Of a stretch of DNA of 64,000 nucleotides, positions 53,483 through 62,275 are shown piece after piece. How positions within the stretch are numbered: the first letter of the stretch is position 1; every line of letters begins with the position of its first letter. This DNA is from CBDCUC01 sp965222485 (lineage in GTDB: Bacteria; Pseudomonadota; Alphaproteobacteria; Rhizobiales; Hyphomicrobiaceae). A program made the position numbers and the translations under genes. Under the pieces are notes generated by a model that saw only the letters and a program-made list of their open reading frames with translations, had not been told where the DNA came from and ran no database searches. The stretch spans positions 558,001 to 622,000 of the forward strand of contig CBDCUC010000039.1 of the NCBI GenBank assembly GCA_965222485.1, read 5' to 3'.

Positions 53483-54352
53483 ATGAGCGAATTCTTGCAA
53501 CAATATCGACCGGCAGCGTTTTGGAAAACCCTCATTTGGGCAGCTGCAGGATGCCTGGTATTGATGGCGATGCCGCTGAACCCTGCGGCCGTGAGCGTAT
53601 CGAAGGCGGCGGACAAAGCAGAAAACAAAATATCCGCGCGCGAGGTGACATCGGCCGTTTTTCGCGCATCACCTGAGACTCCCGCGGACCTCACGAATAG
53701 GGACCTGACCTATCTCGACCTATCCACGGTCAACTTCAAGCGGGCCAAACTGACAAAAAGCGATCTGTTTGGTGCCGACCTGACCGACGCGAACTTAAGT
53801 GGCGTTGACTTATCCGATGTCCGGCTCGACCGCGCCACCATTACGCGGGCCGACTTTTCTGGTGCAAACCTTGAAGGTGCTTCGCTTCGCCGGCCCGGGG
53901 TCTTCACCGACACGTCATTCCCACTCCATGAAGCGCCGAGCTTTGTGGGAGCCAAACTTGCGCGCATTCGCGTTGTGGCTCGTCTGGATGGTGCCAACTT
54001 TTCAGGTGCCGACCTGACGAGGGCCAACTTTTCCCGGGACGACCTCAAAGATGGTCTGATGTGGCCGTCTCGGCGCATGGGTATGCCGAACGCAAACTTC
54101 AAAGGCGCGACCCTGGTTGACGCAGACTTGCGCGATACGGTTCTGCGTTATTCGAGCTTCAGAGACGCAAATCTACGCGGGGCGAATTTCCACTCTGCTG
54201 ATTTGAGCCTAGCCGACCTGTCAGGTGCCGACGTTACAGGAGCCAATTTTGATGGTGCTGACCTATACGGTGCAAAGATGACCGGAGTGAAGGGGTTCGA
54301 CCAGGCACAAGGTTTGGCCAAAGCCAGAAACCTTGACAAAATAAAAAGGTGA
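53483..54352 (+). CDS. exported pentapeptide-repeat protein
   Basis: 289 residues. The N-terminal hydrophobic segment (about 16-34) is a signal or anchor. From about residue 70 the A-[DN]-[LF]-x-x pentapeptide pattern runs for most of the length, interrupted by a non-repeat insertion near 135-155 and another near 190-205. The right-handed quadrilateral beta-helix predicted has no catalytic residues. Such proteins mostly act as binding scaffolds; gyrase mimicry is unlikely for an exported one. It pairs with the DUF1194 gene 10 bases downstream. Confidence 0.85.
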   Translation: MSEFLQQYRPAAFWKTLIWAAAGCLVLMAMPLNPAAVSVSKAADKAENKISAREVTSAVFRASPETPADLTNRDLTYLDLSTVNFKRAKLTKSDLFGADLTDANLSGVDLSDVRLDRATITRADFSGANLEGASLRRPGVFTDTSFPLHEAPSFVGAKLARIRVVARLDGANFSGADLTRANFSRDDLKDGLMWPSRRMGMPNANFKGATLVDADLRDTVLRYSSFRDANLRGANFHSADLSLADLSGADVTGANFDGADLYGAKMTGVKGFDQAQGLAKARNLDKIKR

Positions 54353-54362
54353 TTGGCGAAAA

Positions 54363-55181
54363 ATGTGGCCTGAGCTCCTTAATCTTTGCGCTGCGAATGC
54401 GCGCAAAAACAATGTCGTGCTTGCCGTTAGCATCGCGATAATCGCGGCAATTGCCGTAAATCCAATTGCGCCGGTCAATAGCCAGAAGCTCGAAGATGTC
54501 GACACAGCGCTCGTTGTCTCTGTGGACGTGTCCAATTCGGTGGATGCGCGCCGCTTCCGGCTGCAGATGGACGGTATTGCCTCGGCCCTACAGGATCAGG
54601 GTGTGCTAGATGCAATTCTTAATGGTCCGCGTGGTGGCATACTATTCTCTCTGGTGACATGGGCTGATCGCCCGCGACTCGCGGTCCCCTGGCGACAAAT
54701 TGCGTCGAAGGAGGAAGCAGCAGCCGTTGCCAAGCTTATCCAGTCTCTACCGAGGCATGAGGGTGAGTTTACCTGTATGGGGCGGATGCTCCGCTTCGTT
54801 GCCGACAAAGTCACATCGCAGATCCCAGCGGGCACCTTACGTACCGTGGTCGATGTATCGGGAGATGGACGCGACAACTGCAATCCAGAGGAGCCAATAG
54901 AGTCAGTGCGCGATGAACTTGTCGGCTACGGCACGACAATCAACGGGTTACCAATTTTGGAAGGACGAGAAAAAGAGACACTCGAAGCCTGGTATCGCGA
55001 AAACGTCAAAGGTGGTCCTGGCGGTTTCATATTGCCAGCCAATGGTTTTGCAGACTTTGGCAGAGCGATACGTCAAAAATTCGTCATCGAGATCAGCGGC
55101 GTTGATCCGCAGCCAGCGACATACCTTCGAAATCGGCATGCGGCGAGACTAGGAACGAGCTATCCAACAGGCGCCAACTAG
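54363..55181 (+). CDS. DUF1194 (von Willebrand A-like) exported protein
   Basis: 272 residues. The N-terminal hydrophobic segment (about 20-38) is probably a signal. The DUF1194 domain follows: V-S-V-D-V-S-N-S-V provides the D-x-S-x-S metal-ion-dependent adhesion site, then D-V-S-G-D-G-R-D-N-C and I-L-P-A-N-G-F-A-D-F near the end. VWA domains bind ligands through a metal ion. It probably forms a protein-interaction pair with the pentapeptide protein. Whether both belong to the Rieske system is unclear because of the upstream gap. Confidence 0.88.
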   Translation: MWPELLNLCAANARKNNVVLAVSIAIIAAIAVNPIAPVNSQKLEDVDTALVVSVDVSNSVDARRFRLQMDGIASALQDQGVLDAILNGPRGGILFSLVTWADRPRLAVPWRQIASKEEAAAVAKLIQSLPRHEGEFTCMGRMLRFVADKVTSQIPAGTLRTVVDVSGDGRDNCNPEEPIESVRDELVGYGTTINGLPILEGREKETLEAWYRENVKGGPGGFILPANGFADFGRAIRQKFVIEISGVDPQPATYLRNRHAARLGTSYPTGAN

Positions 55182-55257
55182 GTGCTCCGCCGCAATCCAA
55201 TGAAGCTCGTTGAAACCCCGCCCGCCTAATCAGGTTGCGGTCTGCAAATTTGACCGA

Positions 55258-55452
55258 TTACTCCTGAAGCGCAACGCAGCGCCAAGACTTGATTTTCCAT
55301 CCAGGATTATCCGCGGACCAATTGCCGAAATAGATCGGCGCGTGCATGGTGCATCGCAGTTGGTTCACATTCGGACTCATTATCGGAATACGATGGTCAC
55401 GGCACGTGTCTGGGTCACTGATCAGACACGCCGAAATCAGTACTGCCAACAT
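55258..55452 (-). CDS. small four-cysteine protein, paralogue of the gene at 30195
   Basis: 64 residues. It has a short hydrophobic start (M-L-A-V-L-I-S-A-C-L-I-S), C-x7-C with T-C-R-D, a third cysteine in Q-L-R-C-T, and the ending P-G-W-K-I-K-S-W-R-C. These match the product of 30195-30401 in order and in the closing motif. AAGGAG precedes the ATG. It lies downstream of fhcC on the same strand (166 bases) and is convergent with the DUF1194 gene. Function unknown. Confidence 0.72.
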   Translation of the reverse strand: MLAVLISACLISDPDTCRDHRIPIMSPNVNQLRCTMHAPIYFGNWSADNPGWKIKSWRCVALQE

Positions 55453-55618
55453 CACATTCGCTCCTTGCAATCGCACAGAACATGGGCCCTTAAGGCAGCC
55501 GGCTCATCTCCGCTGGTAGCCAGCTGTTGCACCCACAGTCACGCACGGATTGACGGTCAATCCCTCGCCGCCCGACATGCGCGAGCGTATATTATAACGA
55601 ATGTGAGGAGGAATTGGA

Positions 55619-56428
55619 TTAGCGCGTTAACAGAATTTCACCTCGGCCGATACTCGCCATGTCGCCGGCAATCCTTTGTACTTTGAGCGGCAACGGTGCA
55701 GGTGCGAGATCTCCCAGGGTGCGGCGCAGGTGGCGATTGAGGATACGAAGGATCACGAGATCGTGCACACCGCAGTCAACAAAGGTCGGTAAGAGGCGCT
55801 CAACTCCGGGCGCGATTAGTGTGCCCCGCCTCATCTGCACGCCCGGTGCCTCTCCGAAACCCGCTTCGGCAAGGATGGTCCCGCCCATCATACGTTCGCC
55901 AGCGTAGGCCGCGACTTTGCCAGGGGTGATAATGGTGCCGCGACGCATGCGTGCACCAGCGTATTCCCCAATACCTCGTGAGACGACGACTGTGCCGCCC
56001 GACATACCATCTCGTTCTCCGCGCCGAGGCGCTCCCAAATTGTCGCCCGCGCTTCCCGAAACCCTGACCATACCGCCAAGAAGTGTTGAGGCGAGAAAAG
56101 GACCGGCGTTGCCGCGCACATCCAGTCGGCCGCTTTCCATCTTTGCCGCCGCATAAGCACCAACGTCGCCTTCCACGATGACCGCGCCACCTGTATTGCC
56201 GGCACCAACAAAATCGAAGCGATCCGAACCGCCAGCAAATGCGACGGTGTCGCCCGGTGTACCGGACACCATAAAGACATCGGCCACGCACAACGGTTGC
56301 GGTCCGCCACTGATAACGATCCGTTCGATCTCCGGCACCGACAGCATTGCAAGTGCGCCCGGCGTAAGCTTTCCCAGATCAAGACGTTGGCTCGGCGCGG
56401 AGCGCAGAGTGAACTGAAGAGAGCTCAT
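55619..56428 (-). CDS. fhcC: formyltransferase/hydrolase complex subunit C
   Basis: 269 residues, homologous to FwdC/FmdC of formylmethanofuran dehydrogenase and to the GltS C-terminal beta-helix. Repeated G-x-x-G-x-x-x-x-G units are visible (for example R-M-R-R-G-T-I-I, M-M-G-G-T-I-L-A and Q-M-R-R-G-T-L-I). In Methylorubrum the Fhc complex converts formyl-H4MPT to formate using a methanofuran analogue; FhcC is a structural subunit. The start overlaps the fhcD stop by four bases. It is the last of the order fhcB-A-D-C. Confidence 0.95.
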   Translation of the reverse strand: MSSLQFTLRSAPSQRLDLGKLTPGALAMLSVPEIERIVISGGPQPLCVADVFMVSGTPGDTVAFAGGSDRFDFVGAGNTGGAVIVEGDVGAYAAAKMESGRLDVRGNAGPFLASTLLGGMVRVSGSAGDNLGAPRRGERDGMSGGTVVVSRGIGEYAGARMRRGTIITPGKVAAYAGERMMGGTILAEAGFGEAPGVQMRRGTLIAPGVERLLPTFVDCGVHDLVILRILNRHLRRTLGDLAPAPLPLKVQRIAGDMASIGRGEILLTR

Positions 56429-57324
56429 GGCAGCATGTCCTTCAGGTGATAGTGGTGCTGGCCGAGATTGCCACCATAGTTGCCGGCGCTTATGCGCGTG
56501 ACGCCTTTGCCCGCGCCGATATCCGTGGCAGCCTTCAACCCAGCTTTCATTGCCGCCGTTACTGCATCCGACGTCAGTCCATCGATTACGATTTCCAATA
56601 CGGCGAGCGTGTCGTCGTCCAATTGGGATTTCGTAGCGCCACGCAGTGTCGGACAGAACGCGTCATTCGTGGACGCAGGCGCACCGGCATATTTTGATCC
56701 GACCTTGGAGCCTGAACGTACAATGCCACCGGGAAACGGGGTGATGACGTCGGGGACTTGGCCGATTGCGGCGACGGCGGCCTCACACGTTTCCAAAACA
56801 CCGGTGCGATCCCGGCCCAAGACAAGAAAGTTACCACCGCCGACCGCATCGGTAACAACACCGGTCGTATCCTCAACGATAAACTCACCGTCCATTACCG
56901 GCACCCGCCAGAAGCGCCGGTCGTCGAGTTTCTTTGCCGTCTGGAACCCGTCTCCAAAGAACCGCGGACCTGCGCTGAGCTTGATGTGGTGGTCTGAAGC
57001 GACGCCGTTGAAGCAGGCTGAGCCTGGGCTTGTAAGCACGCATTGTCCCACGCGGGTCTTAAGTTGTGGTTCTATGGCGTCCGGAGCGAAGCCGAAGACG
57101 AGAACGCGCACGCCTGGCCGGCCATCGGGTGTCTCTTCAGGAGGGATTTCCCGGTCAATGCCGCATTCTGCGCCGCAAGCGATCACAGAGGTCCCGAAAC
57201 CGCTCATGGTAACGGCGGCCTGCATGGCCCACTTTGGTGAATCGGCGGTAATGACCACGCCAGTGGCGCTCATACCGAAGGCCTCGGCGAACGTGTCGTC
57301 GATTTTGATTCCGTTGACCTCCAT
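56425..57324 (-). CDS. fhcD: formylmethanofuran:H4MPT formyltransferase
   Basis: 299 residues starting M-E-V-N-G-I-K-I-D-D-T-F-A-E-A-F-G-M, the standard Ftr N-terminus, with AGGAG 11 bases upstream; a GTG 12 codons earlier is open but unlikely. Also visible are G-F-G-T-S-V-I-A-C-G-A-E-C-G, P-G-G-I-V-R-S-G-S-K-V-G-S-K and S-A-G-N-Y-G-G-N-L-G near the end. It moves the formyl group from formyl-H4MPT to the methanofuran analogue, in the cytoplasm, as part of the Fhc complex. Confidence 0.96.
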   Translation of the reverse strand: MEVNGIKIDDTFAEAFGMSATGVVITADSPKWAMQAAVTMSGFGTSVIACGAECGIDREIPPEETPDGRPGVRVLVFGFAPDAIEPQLKTRVGQCVLTSPGSACFNGVASDHHIKLSAGPRFFGDGFQTAKKLDDRRFWRVPVMDGEFIVEDTTGVVTDAVGGGNFLVLGRDRTGVLETCEAAVAAIGQVPDVITPFPGGIVRSGSKVGSKYAGAPASTNDAFCPTLRGATKSQLDDDTLAVLEIVIDGLTSDAVTAAMKAGLKAATDIGAGKGVTRISAGNYGGNLGQHHYHLKDMLP

Positions 57325-57347
57325 CGACTTGACGTCTCCTGCTTGCG

Positions 57348-58979
57348 TTATGCTCGGCACGGCACAACCTCAAATGGACTCTGCTCACGCAACAAGTTCG
57401 CGGGCACATTGAAGGTGTCGGGAGTAACGCCCCAACGCGCGTCATATGCGGCCCCCACGTGAGTCGTAATACTGTCGTCGTAGGAAGGCGTCACCGTTAA
57501 CGTGCGCCCATAGCGTGGAGCCGACACCGCACCGTCTTTCACGATCACGGCGCCGTCCTTCATAACCAGCTTTGCGGAACGGAACATTGCCGCGCGGTCG
57601 GACATATCTGTGTAAATTGCAACGTCAGCCACGGCTCCGGCTTTCAGATGCCCACGATCTGATGTGCCAAGTAGTTTGGCCGGCGCCGACCGCGTCATAA
57701 TGGCAATTTCGTTCAAACTGTACTCACGCGTTATGCCGGGAAGTGTTGAAACCTCCATTGCCTCCTTTGGAAGCGTATCAATGACGGCTTGGCGCGTTGA
57801 AGTGTCCATCAGCAGCGCGATCAGATCTGGGTAGCTGGTGAACGGGCCACCATTAGGGTGATCCGTTGTCAGGTAGACTTGGCGCGGATCGTCCACAAGT
57901 AGGAACAGCTCCAGACCGATCGCCCATTGCAAGGCGGCGATCTTGTTCCGTGCCTTATAATGGTAAGGCACCATGCCGCCGCCGTTAGCATCGCCGTCGC
58001 GAACGGACCATTTCTTAGGTGACGCCCAACGCCTTGCATTAAACTGCGTGAGCACGTCAGAGGAAATGGTCACCGTCGGTCCGAACATAACTTGGCCGAC
58101 GTCCGCAGTGACGTTCTTGTGTTTCGCAAGCAATTCGGCCAGCCGCGCGGCCCCCGACGACATGCCGAACTCACCTTCGGTTCCATAACCATAGAATTGC
58201 AGGTGTGCGAGGTGTAGTGGCTGACCCTCCGCAGCCTCGATCTGCGCAACCGCCGCTTCGACGCTGCCGGGAATACCAAGATTGTGAGTGTGAAGATGTA
58301 GAGGGTGCGGCACACCAAGCCCAACAAGCGCTTGGCGCAACGCTGCACCGATCTGGCGTGAGGAGACGCCATATTCCGGCACGACATCGTCCAGCTCAAA
58401 CGAACGCACGTTTTGTTTAAGTGCCGCTACCCCACCGGGATTTATGGTTTTCGCTCCGATCGCCCGGCTCGTTGTAAGCAGCCAGCCAACATAGTCGCGC
58501 ACCGCGTCGGCCGACGCGCGGTCACGCAGCAGCCCCAGCAACACGTCATCGTTTCCCACAACGGTGAGTGCCGCCCGATCCACATAGGGAATAAGTTCAA
58601 GCTCGGCATGCGTAGCCACAGCATCAATGGGTGCAACCGCAGGTTCTACAACGAGCGTAAAGCCCATTTGCGCGTATAGCGCTCCCGTTGTGATCAGGTC
58701 GAACGGAGCGCCCGTCCACTCCGAAGGCGGCTTTTCAAGATCAGCGTATCGTTCTGGCAGTAGCTGGCGTGCAGCAGAAACGTTCGCTCCGACGACATGC
58801 GTATGAATATCGATCGCTCCCGCCATGACGACACAGCCGCTGGCATCGATGTGTTGGATATTATCCGCGCCCGGTTGTGGATCGCAAATACGACCGTCGC
58901 GGACCCAGACATCGCCGATACCATCCCTCTGGGTATCCGGGTCGATTACGCGGCCACCGGAAATACAACAAACCGTCAA
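57348..58979 (-). CDS. fhcA: formyltransferase/hydrolase complex subunit A (hydrolase)
   Basis: 543-residue amidohydrolase-fold subunit. It has G-G-R-V-I-D-P near the start, the metal-binding H-T-H in G-A-I-D-I-H-T-H-V, G-A-K-T-I-N-P-G-G with the candidate carboxylated lysine, L-H-L-H-T-H-N-L, and T-T-D-H-P-N-G-G. It hydrolyses the formyl-methanofuran analogue to formate. The start is probably TTG at 58979, with GGAGGAG about nine bases ahead; a TTG six codons upstream is open too. It lies 23 bases after fhcB and 23 before fhcD. Confidence 0.94.
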   Translation of the reverse strand: MTVCCISGGRVIDPDTQRDGIGDVWVRDGRICDPQPGADNIQHIDASGCVVMAGAIDIHTHVVGANVSAARQLLPERYADLEKPPSEWTGAPFDLITTGALYAQMGFTLVVEPAVAPIDAVATHAELELIPYVDRAALTVVGNDDVLLGLLRDRASADAVRDYVGWLLTTSRAIGAKTINPGGVAALKQNVRSFELDDVVPEYGVSSRQIGAALRQALVGLGVPHPLHLHTHNLGIPGSVEAAVAQIEAAEGQPLHLAHLQFYGYGTEGEFGMSSGAARLAELLAKHKNVTADVGQVMFGPTVTISSDVLTQFNARRWASPKKWSVRDGDANGGGMVPYHYKARNKIAALQWAIGLELFLLVDDPRQVYLTTDHPNGGPFTSYPDLIALLMDTSTRQAVIDTLPKEAMEVSTLPGITREYSLNEIAIMTRSAPAKLLGTSDRGHLKAGAVADVAIYTDMSDRAAMFRSAKLVMKDGAVIVKDGAVSAPRYGRTLTVTPSYDDSITTHVGAAYDARWGVTPDTFNVPANLLREQSPFEVVPCRA

Positions 58980-59002
58980 GGTGCGAGTCTCCTCCAATGA
59001 GC

Positions 59003-60064
59003 TCAGGAAATCCGGCCGTCCAACTCGGACAAGACGCGAGCAACGGGTGGGCGTGCTCCATTCGACCAGGAGTCGCGGTTCATTCCGCCAGCCCTAACAG
59101 TGAATGTACCAACACCGGGGTTGTCGATGAGGCCAGCATGATCGATCCCCGAAACGCCAACCTCAAGTTGGGCCGCAACCGAGGAAAGTGCAGATCGGCT
59201 TGCTGACAGCGCTAATACGGTATTGTTATTTGTCAGCCAATCCGGCGCCGGGCTTTCCGCAGCCGAAACCCACAACACGGTGTCCGCCTCACCTCGCGTG
59301 GTCATGTTGCGCGCGCCATTGAGCCACGGGTCGTGAGTGGCCCGCTGGCCAGAAAACGCCAGGGGCACCGGCAATCCGGTCAAGGCAACCGACATGCGAA
59401 GCAGTTCTGACTGACCGGGTGGTGTTGATACCGGCAAAAGGGTCCACCTGTTGTCGGCGGAGAGGGCATCAGCGAGCGCCATCAATCCTAACAGTGCGAG
59501 ACGATCGATCTGACCCTGCGCAAATACAAATGTTCCGTACTTTGCCGCCTTCATGCGTTCCAAGAGCGCCTTCGCCGTCTCAACTCCCTCCGCCGCCGCT
59601 GCCGACGTTGGCTTGTCTGACGCTAGCGCGCGCATGAGACCGATGAAGGCGTGCAGCGGAATGTTGTCGATGGCAACGTGTTCTGCATTGGCGATCTGCG
59701 CGCCGCCATCGCCAAGCGTGAGAACGGCCCGGCCTGGCCGCACCTTTGCTATATTCTGCGCGCCAGGGTCATTCGTGATATCGCCAGGTAGTGGACCGAC
59801 AAAAACGATTGTGTCGGCCTCACGAGCAGCCACACCGGGCGTGGTGCCGAGATAGCCATGCTCCTGCAACGGCGCGAGGCCGCTGGGTTGCTTATGATCC
59901 AAACGGGCACTGAGCTTGCGGGCAAAATTTACAACGGATGCCGCACCAGAAAGGTCTATAGCGTCTACGACGATGAGTGGCGATTTGCTGGCGGCAAGCA
60001 TGTCGGCGATTGATTGGCTCGCCTCGTCAGGGGATACACTCGCACCTTTGATCCACCCCGCCAT
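59003..60064 (-). CDS. fhcB: formyltransferase/hydrolase complex subunit B
   Basis: 353 residues, related to FwdB/FmdB of formylmethanofuran dehydrogenase but, as in other methylotroph Fhc complexes, without the N-terminal iron-sulfur and molybdopterin residues needed for redox catalysis. Visible segments include A-A-S-K-S-P-L-I-V-V-D-A, I-D-N-I-P-L-H-A-F-I-G-L-M and N-M-T-T-R-G-E-A-D-T-V-L-W-V-S-A. A GTGAGG ribosome site precedes the ATG. It is the first gene of fhcBADC and diverges from the MxaD-like gene. Confidence 0.94.
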   Translation of the reverse strand: MAGWIKGASVSPDEASQSIADMLAASKSPLIVVDAIDLSGAASVVNFARKLSARLDHKQPSGLAPLQEHGYLGTTPGVAAREADTIVFVGPLPGDITNDPGAQNIAKVRPGRAVLTLGDGGAQIANAEHVAIDNIPLHAFIGLMRALASDKPTSAAAAEGVETAKALLERMKAAKYGTFVFAQGQIDRLALLGLMALADALSADNRWTLLPVSTPPGQSELLRMSVALTGLPVPLAFSGQRATHDPWLNGARNMTTRGEADTVLWVSAAESPAPDWLTNNNTVLALSASRSALSSVAAQLEVGVSGIDHAGLIDNPGVGTFTVRAGGMNRDSWSNGARPPVARVLSELDGRIS

Positions 60065-60251
60065 AAATCCTCACCTTATATTTTTTTGTTTCTCGTTGGA
60101 GAGCGACAAAAGCACGGTCGCCATCGCAAGACAATACGGCAATTTCACGCGATCCACCGGCGGCGGATTGCGAAGCAGCGTTCTCGCCACTATGGTCCCG
60201 GCCAAGCCCCACCCTTGGAAACGGGCTCACGTTGCAGGTCTGGCTCATCTG

Positions 60252-60263
60252 TTTGTTAACAAA
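60252..60263. promoter_or_regulatory. 12-base palindrome TTTGTTAACAAA between fhcB and mxaD-like gene
   Basis: Perfect palindrome in the 284-base divergent region between two C1-related transcription units, about 190 bases from fhcB and 86 from the mxaD-like start. It could be an operator; the regulator is unknown. Confidence 0.25.
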
Positions 60264-60348
60264 TCTTGTCGTATCTGCCACACGGCCATACTTTACACCG
60301 CCTGGCTTGCTTTAGATGTGCAAGGCGACGTCAAAACGGAGGAAACGA

Positions 60349-60894
60349 ATGATAGTAACAGCTCGCGTCTGGTCGCTGTTGGTTGCAGCGCTTCTGGCCC
60401 TGGCAATGACCCTAACCGCCCATGCTCATGGTCCGACGCGCCAGAAGGTCACAGAGACCGTGGAGATCAACGCCCCGGCTGCAAAAGTGTGGGAAGTCAT
60501 CGGTAATTTCCAGGACATGGATTGGCATCCGACATTCTCCAAGACGGAGGGCGCCAACGGCAACGAAGTGGGCGCCACGCGCAAGCTCACGGTCAAGGCC
60601 GGCGGTGTAATTGACGAGACGCTTACCAAATACAAGGCAGACGCCAGGCTCCTAAAGTACGAGATCACAAAAGTCGACGTAAAAGTTTTCCCGGTGAACA
60701 ACTACTCATCGACATTGTCGGTTGCCGAAAAGGATGGGAAATCGGTTGTGACCTGGAAGGGCGCCTTCTACCGAGGCTATCTCAACAATGACCCGCCGCC
60801 TGAACTAAACGAAGAAGCAGCAATCAAGGCTGTCACCGCGCTTTACCGCTCTGGGCTTGATGCCTTGAAGACAAAGCTTGAAAGCGGAAGCTGA
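60349..60894 (+). CDS. mxaD: MxaD-like periplasmic SRPBCC protein
   Basis: 181 residues. It has a signal peptide (about 1-26, ending A-H-A-H), then an SRPBCC/START-like fold with I-N-A-P-A-A-K-V-W-E-V-I-G-N-F-Q-D-M-D-W-H-P near its start and F-Y-R-G-Y-L-N-N-D-P-P-P near the C-terminus, both typical of MxaD. MxaD is a periplasmic protein proposed to aid electron transfer from methanol dehydrogenase to cytochrome cL. A GGAGG ribosome site precedes the ATG. The symbol is by resemblance; no mxaF or xoxF is in the window. Confidence 0.82.
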   Translation: MIVTARVWSLLVAALLALAMTLTAHAHGPTRQKVTETVEINAPAAKVWEVIGNFQDMDWHPTFSKTEGANGNEVGATRKLTVKAGGVIDETLTKYKADARLLKYEITKVDVKVFPVNNYSSTLSVAEKDGKSVVTWKGAFYRGYLNNDPPPELNEEAAIKAVTALYRSGLDALKTKLESGS

Positions 60895-60984
60895 TTGTGG
60901 CGAGGCTGGCTGTGGCGTGGGCACTGATTTTTTTCGCGCCCCGCCGCCATCAGTCGCCGCGCAAAATCTCCGTTTGAGCAACGA

Positions 60985-61983
60985 ATGCTTGCGCGTAATA
61001 TCAGGATGGAGCCCGTGCAAAAAACACTGATTGCAATGCAAGCGTTCGCGTTCATCGTGCTCGCACATGCCGGACAGTGTTTTGCAGACCCAGCAGGCGA
61101 CCTTTCACGAGAAGCCGTAATTACAAGCCAGAACGCTGAGGCCGTCTCTTTCGTCGACCTGCGTACCTTCTCCGTCACTGCCGTTTTGAAGGTTACCGGC
61201 AAACCGGCGGGTATCGCACTTTCACCTGACGGTTTATTAAGCTACGTAACGGCGCCAGAGGCAAAAGCTGTCATCGTCATCGACAATGAGCAGCGTAAGA
61301 TTGCGAAACGCGTCAAGGTCGGGGAGGGACCGCTTGGCATAGCGGTTAATCAAACCACCGGCCACATCTACGTCGCTGATTGGTATACCGATACGGTATC
61401 GATGTTGGGTCCGGATGCTTTCAAGGTCTTAAAAACGGTCAAGGTTGGCAAATCGCCGTCCGGTGTGGCGGTGACGCCTGATGGAAAGTGGGTGCTGACT
61501 GCGGACCGAGACAGCCACGAGGTGTCCATCATTGACTCGGCGACATTTGAGGTCACTGCAACCGTGAAGGTGGGTGAACGCCCCTTTGGTCTGACGATTG
61601 ATGCAGACGGCAGCCATGTCTTCACCGCTAATGTGAAAAGCAATGATGTGAGCGTGATCGACCTGAAGTCCCGAAAGCTTGTCGCAACTGTACCCGTTGG
61701 CCGGCGCCCCTACGCGGTCGCATTGGCACAGGGGCGCGCTTTTGTCAGCGATCAATATGCTGCAACGGTTAGCGTTATTGACCTAGCCCAAATGAAGACC
61801 GTTCAAACCATTGAAGTCGATGCCTACCCTGAGGGTATTGCGGCAGATGCGACGGGCCGCCACATCTATGTAGCTTGCTGGGAGGACAACACCGTACAGC
61901 GCATCAACGCTCAAACTCTTGCCGTCGAAGCAAGTGTCGACGTTTCGGACGGTCCCCGAGCCTTTGGAGCATTTTTGCGCTGA
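60985..61983 (+). CDS. YVTN-type beta-propeller, quinoprotein-associated
   Basis: 332 residues (324 if started at ATG 61009). The signal peptide is cleaved near A-D-P-A-G. About seven propeller repeats follow, each with [ILV]-x-V-[IV]-D-x-x-x-x-[KR]-[VI]-x-x-T-[IV]-x-V-G-x-x-P-x-G-[IV]-A and [HY]-[IV]-Y-V-A or V-F-T-A-N. This fits the periplasmic propellers found next to PQQ-dependent alcohol dehydrogenases. Their job is unknown, perhaps docking or assembly. Same strand as the MxaD-like gene, 90 bases downstream. Confidence 0.87.
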   Translation: MLARNIRMEPVQKTLIAMQAFAFIVLAHAGQCFADPAGDLSREAVITSQNAEAVSFVDLRTFSVTAVLKVTGKPAGIALSPDGLLSYVTAPEAKAVIVIDNEQRKIAKRVKVGEGPLGIAVNQTTGHIYVADWYTDTVSMLGPDAFKVLKTVKVGKSPSGVAVTPDGKWVLTADRDSHEVSIIDSATFEVTATVKVGERPFGLTIDADGSHVFTANVKSNDVSVIDLKSRKLVATVPVGRRPYAVALAQGRAFVSDQYAATVSVIDLAQMKTVQTIEVDAYPEGIAADATGRHIYVACWEDNTVQRINAQTLAVEASVDVSDGPRAFGAFLR

Positions 61984-62275
61984 GCGGCGTCAGAGAAGGT
62001 GGCTCCGCCAACGCGAACAACATGTGCGTCTCACAAGTCGGGTCGCCGCTTCAATTTTGAGTTAACGTGCTTCTATTCACGAAAATTTGGTCAAAAATTT
62101 CCGTTTGAACGGCAGTGTCGTACATGTATTAGCTGTGTCCAAACTCAGAGCGCTTCACCCGGCAGACATGGGACTGAGGCGAAAACCAACTTCATCAGCA
62201 GTGGGCGCTGGATGGCCGCGGATGATCCAATAGCAGCCAACGCGCCCCAAAAACAACCAGGAGGAAACCGGCAGA

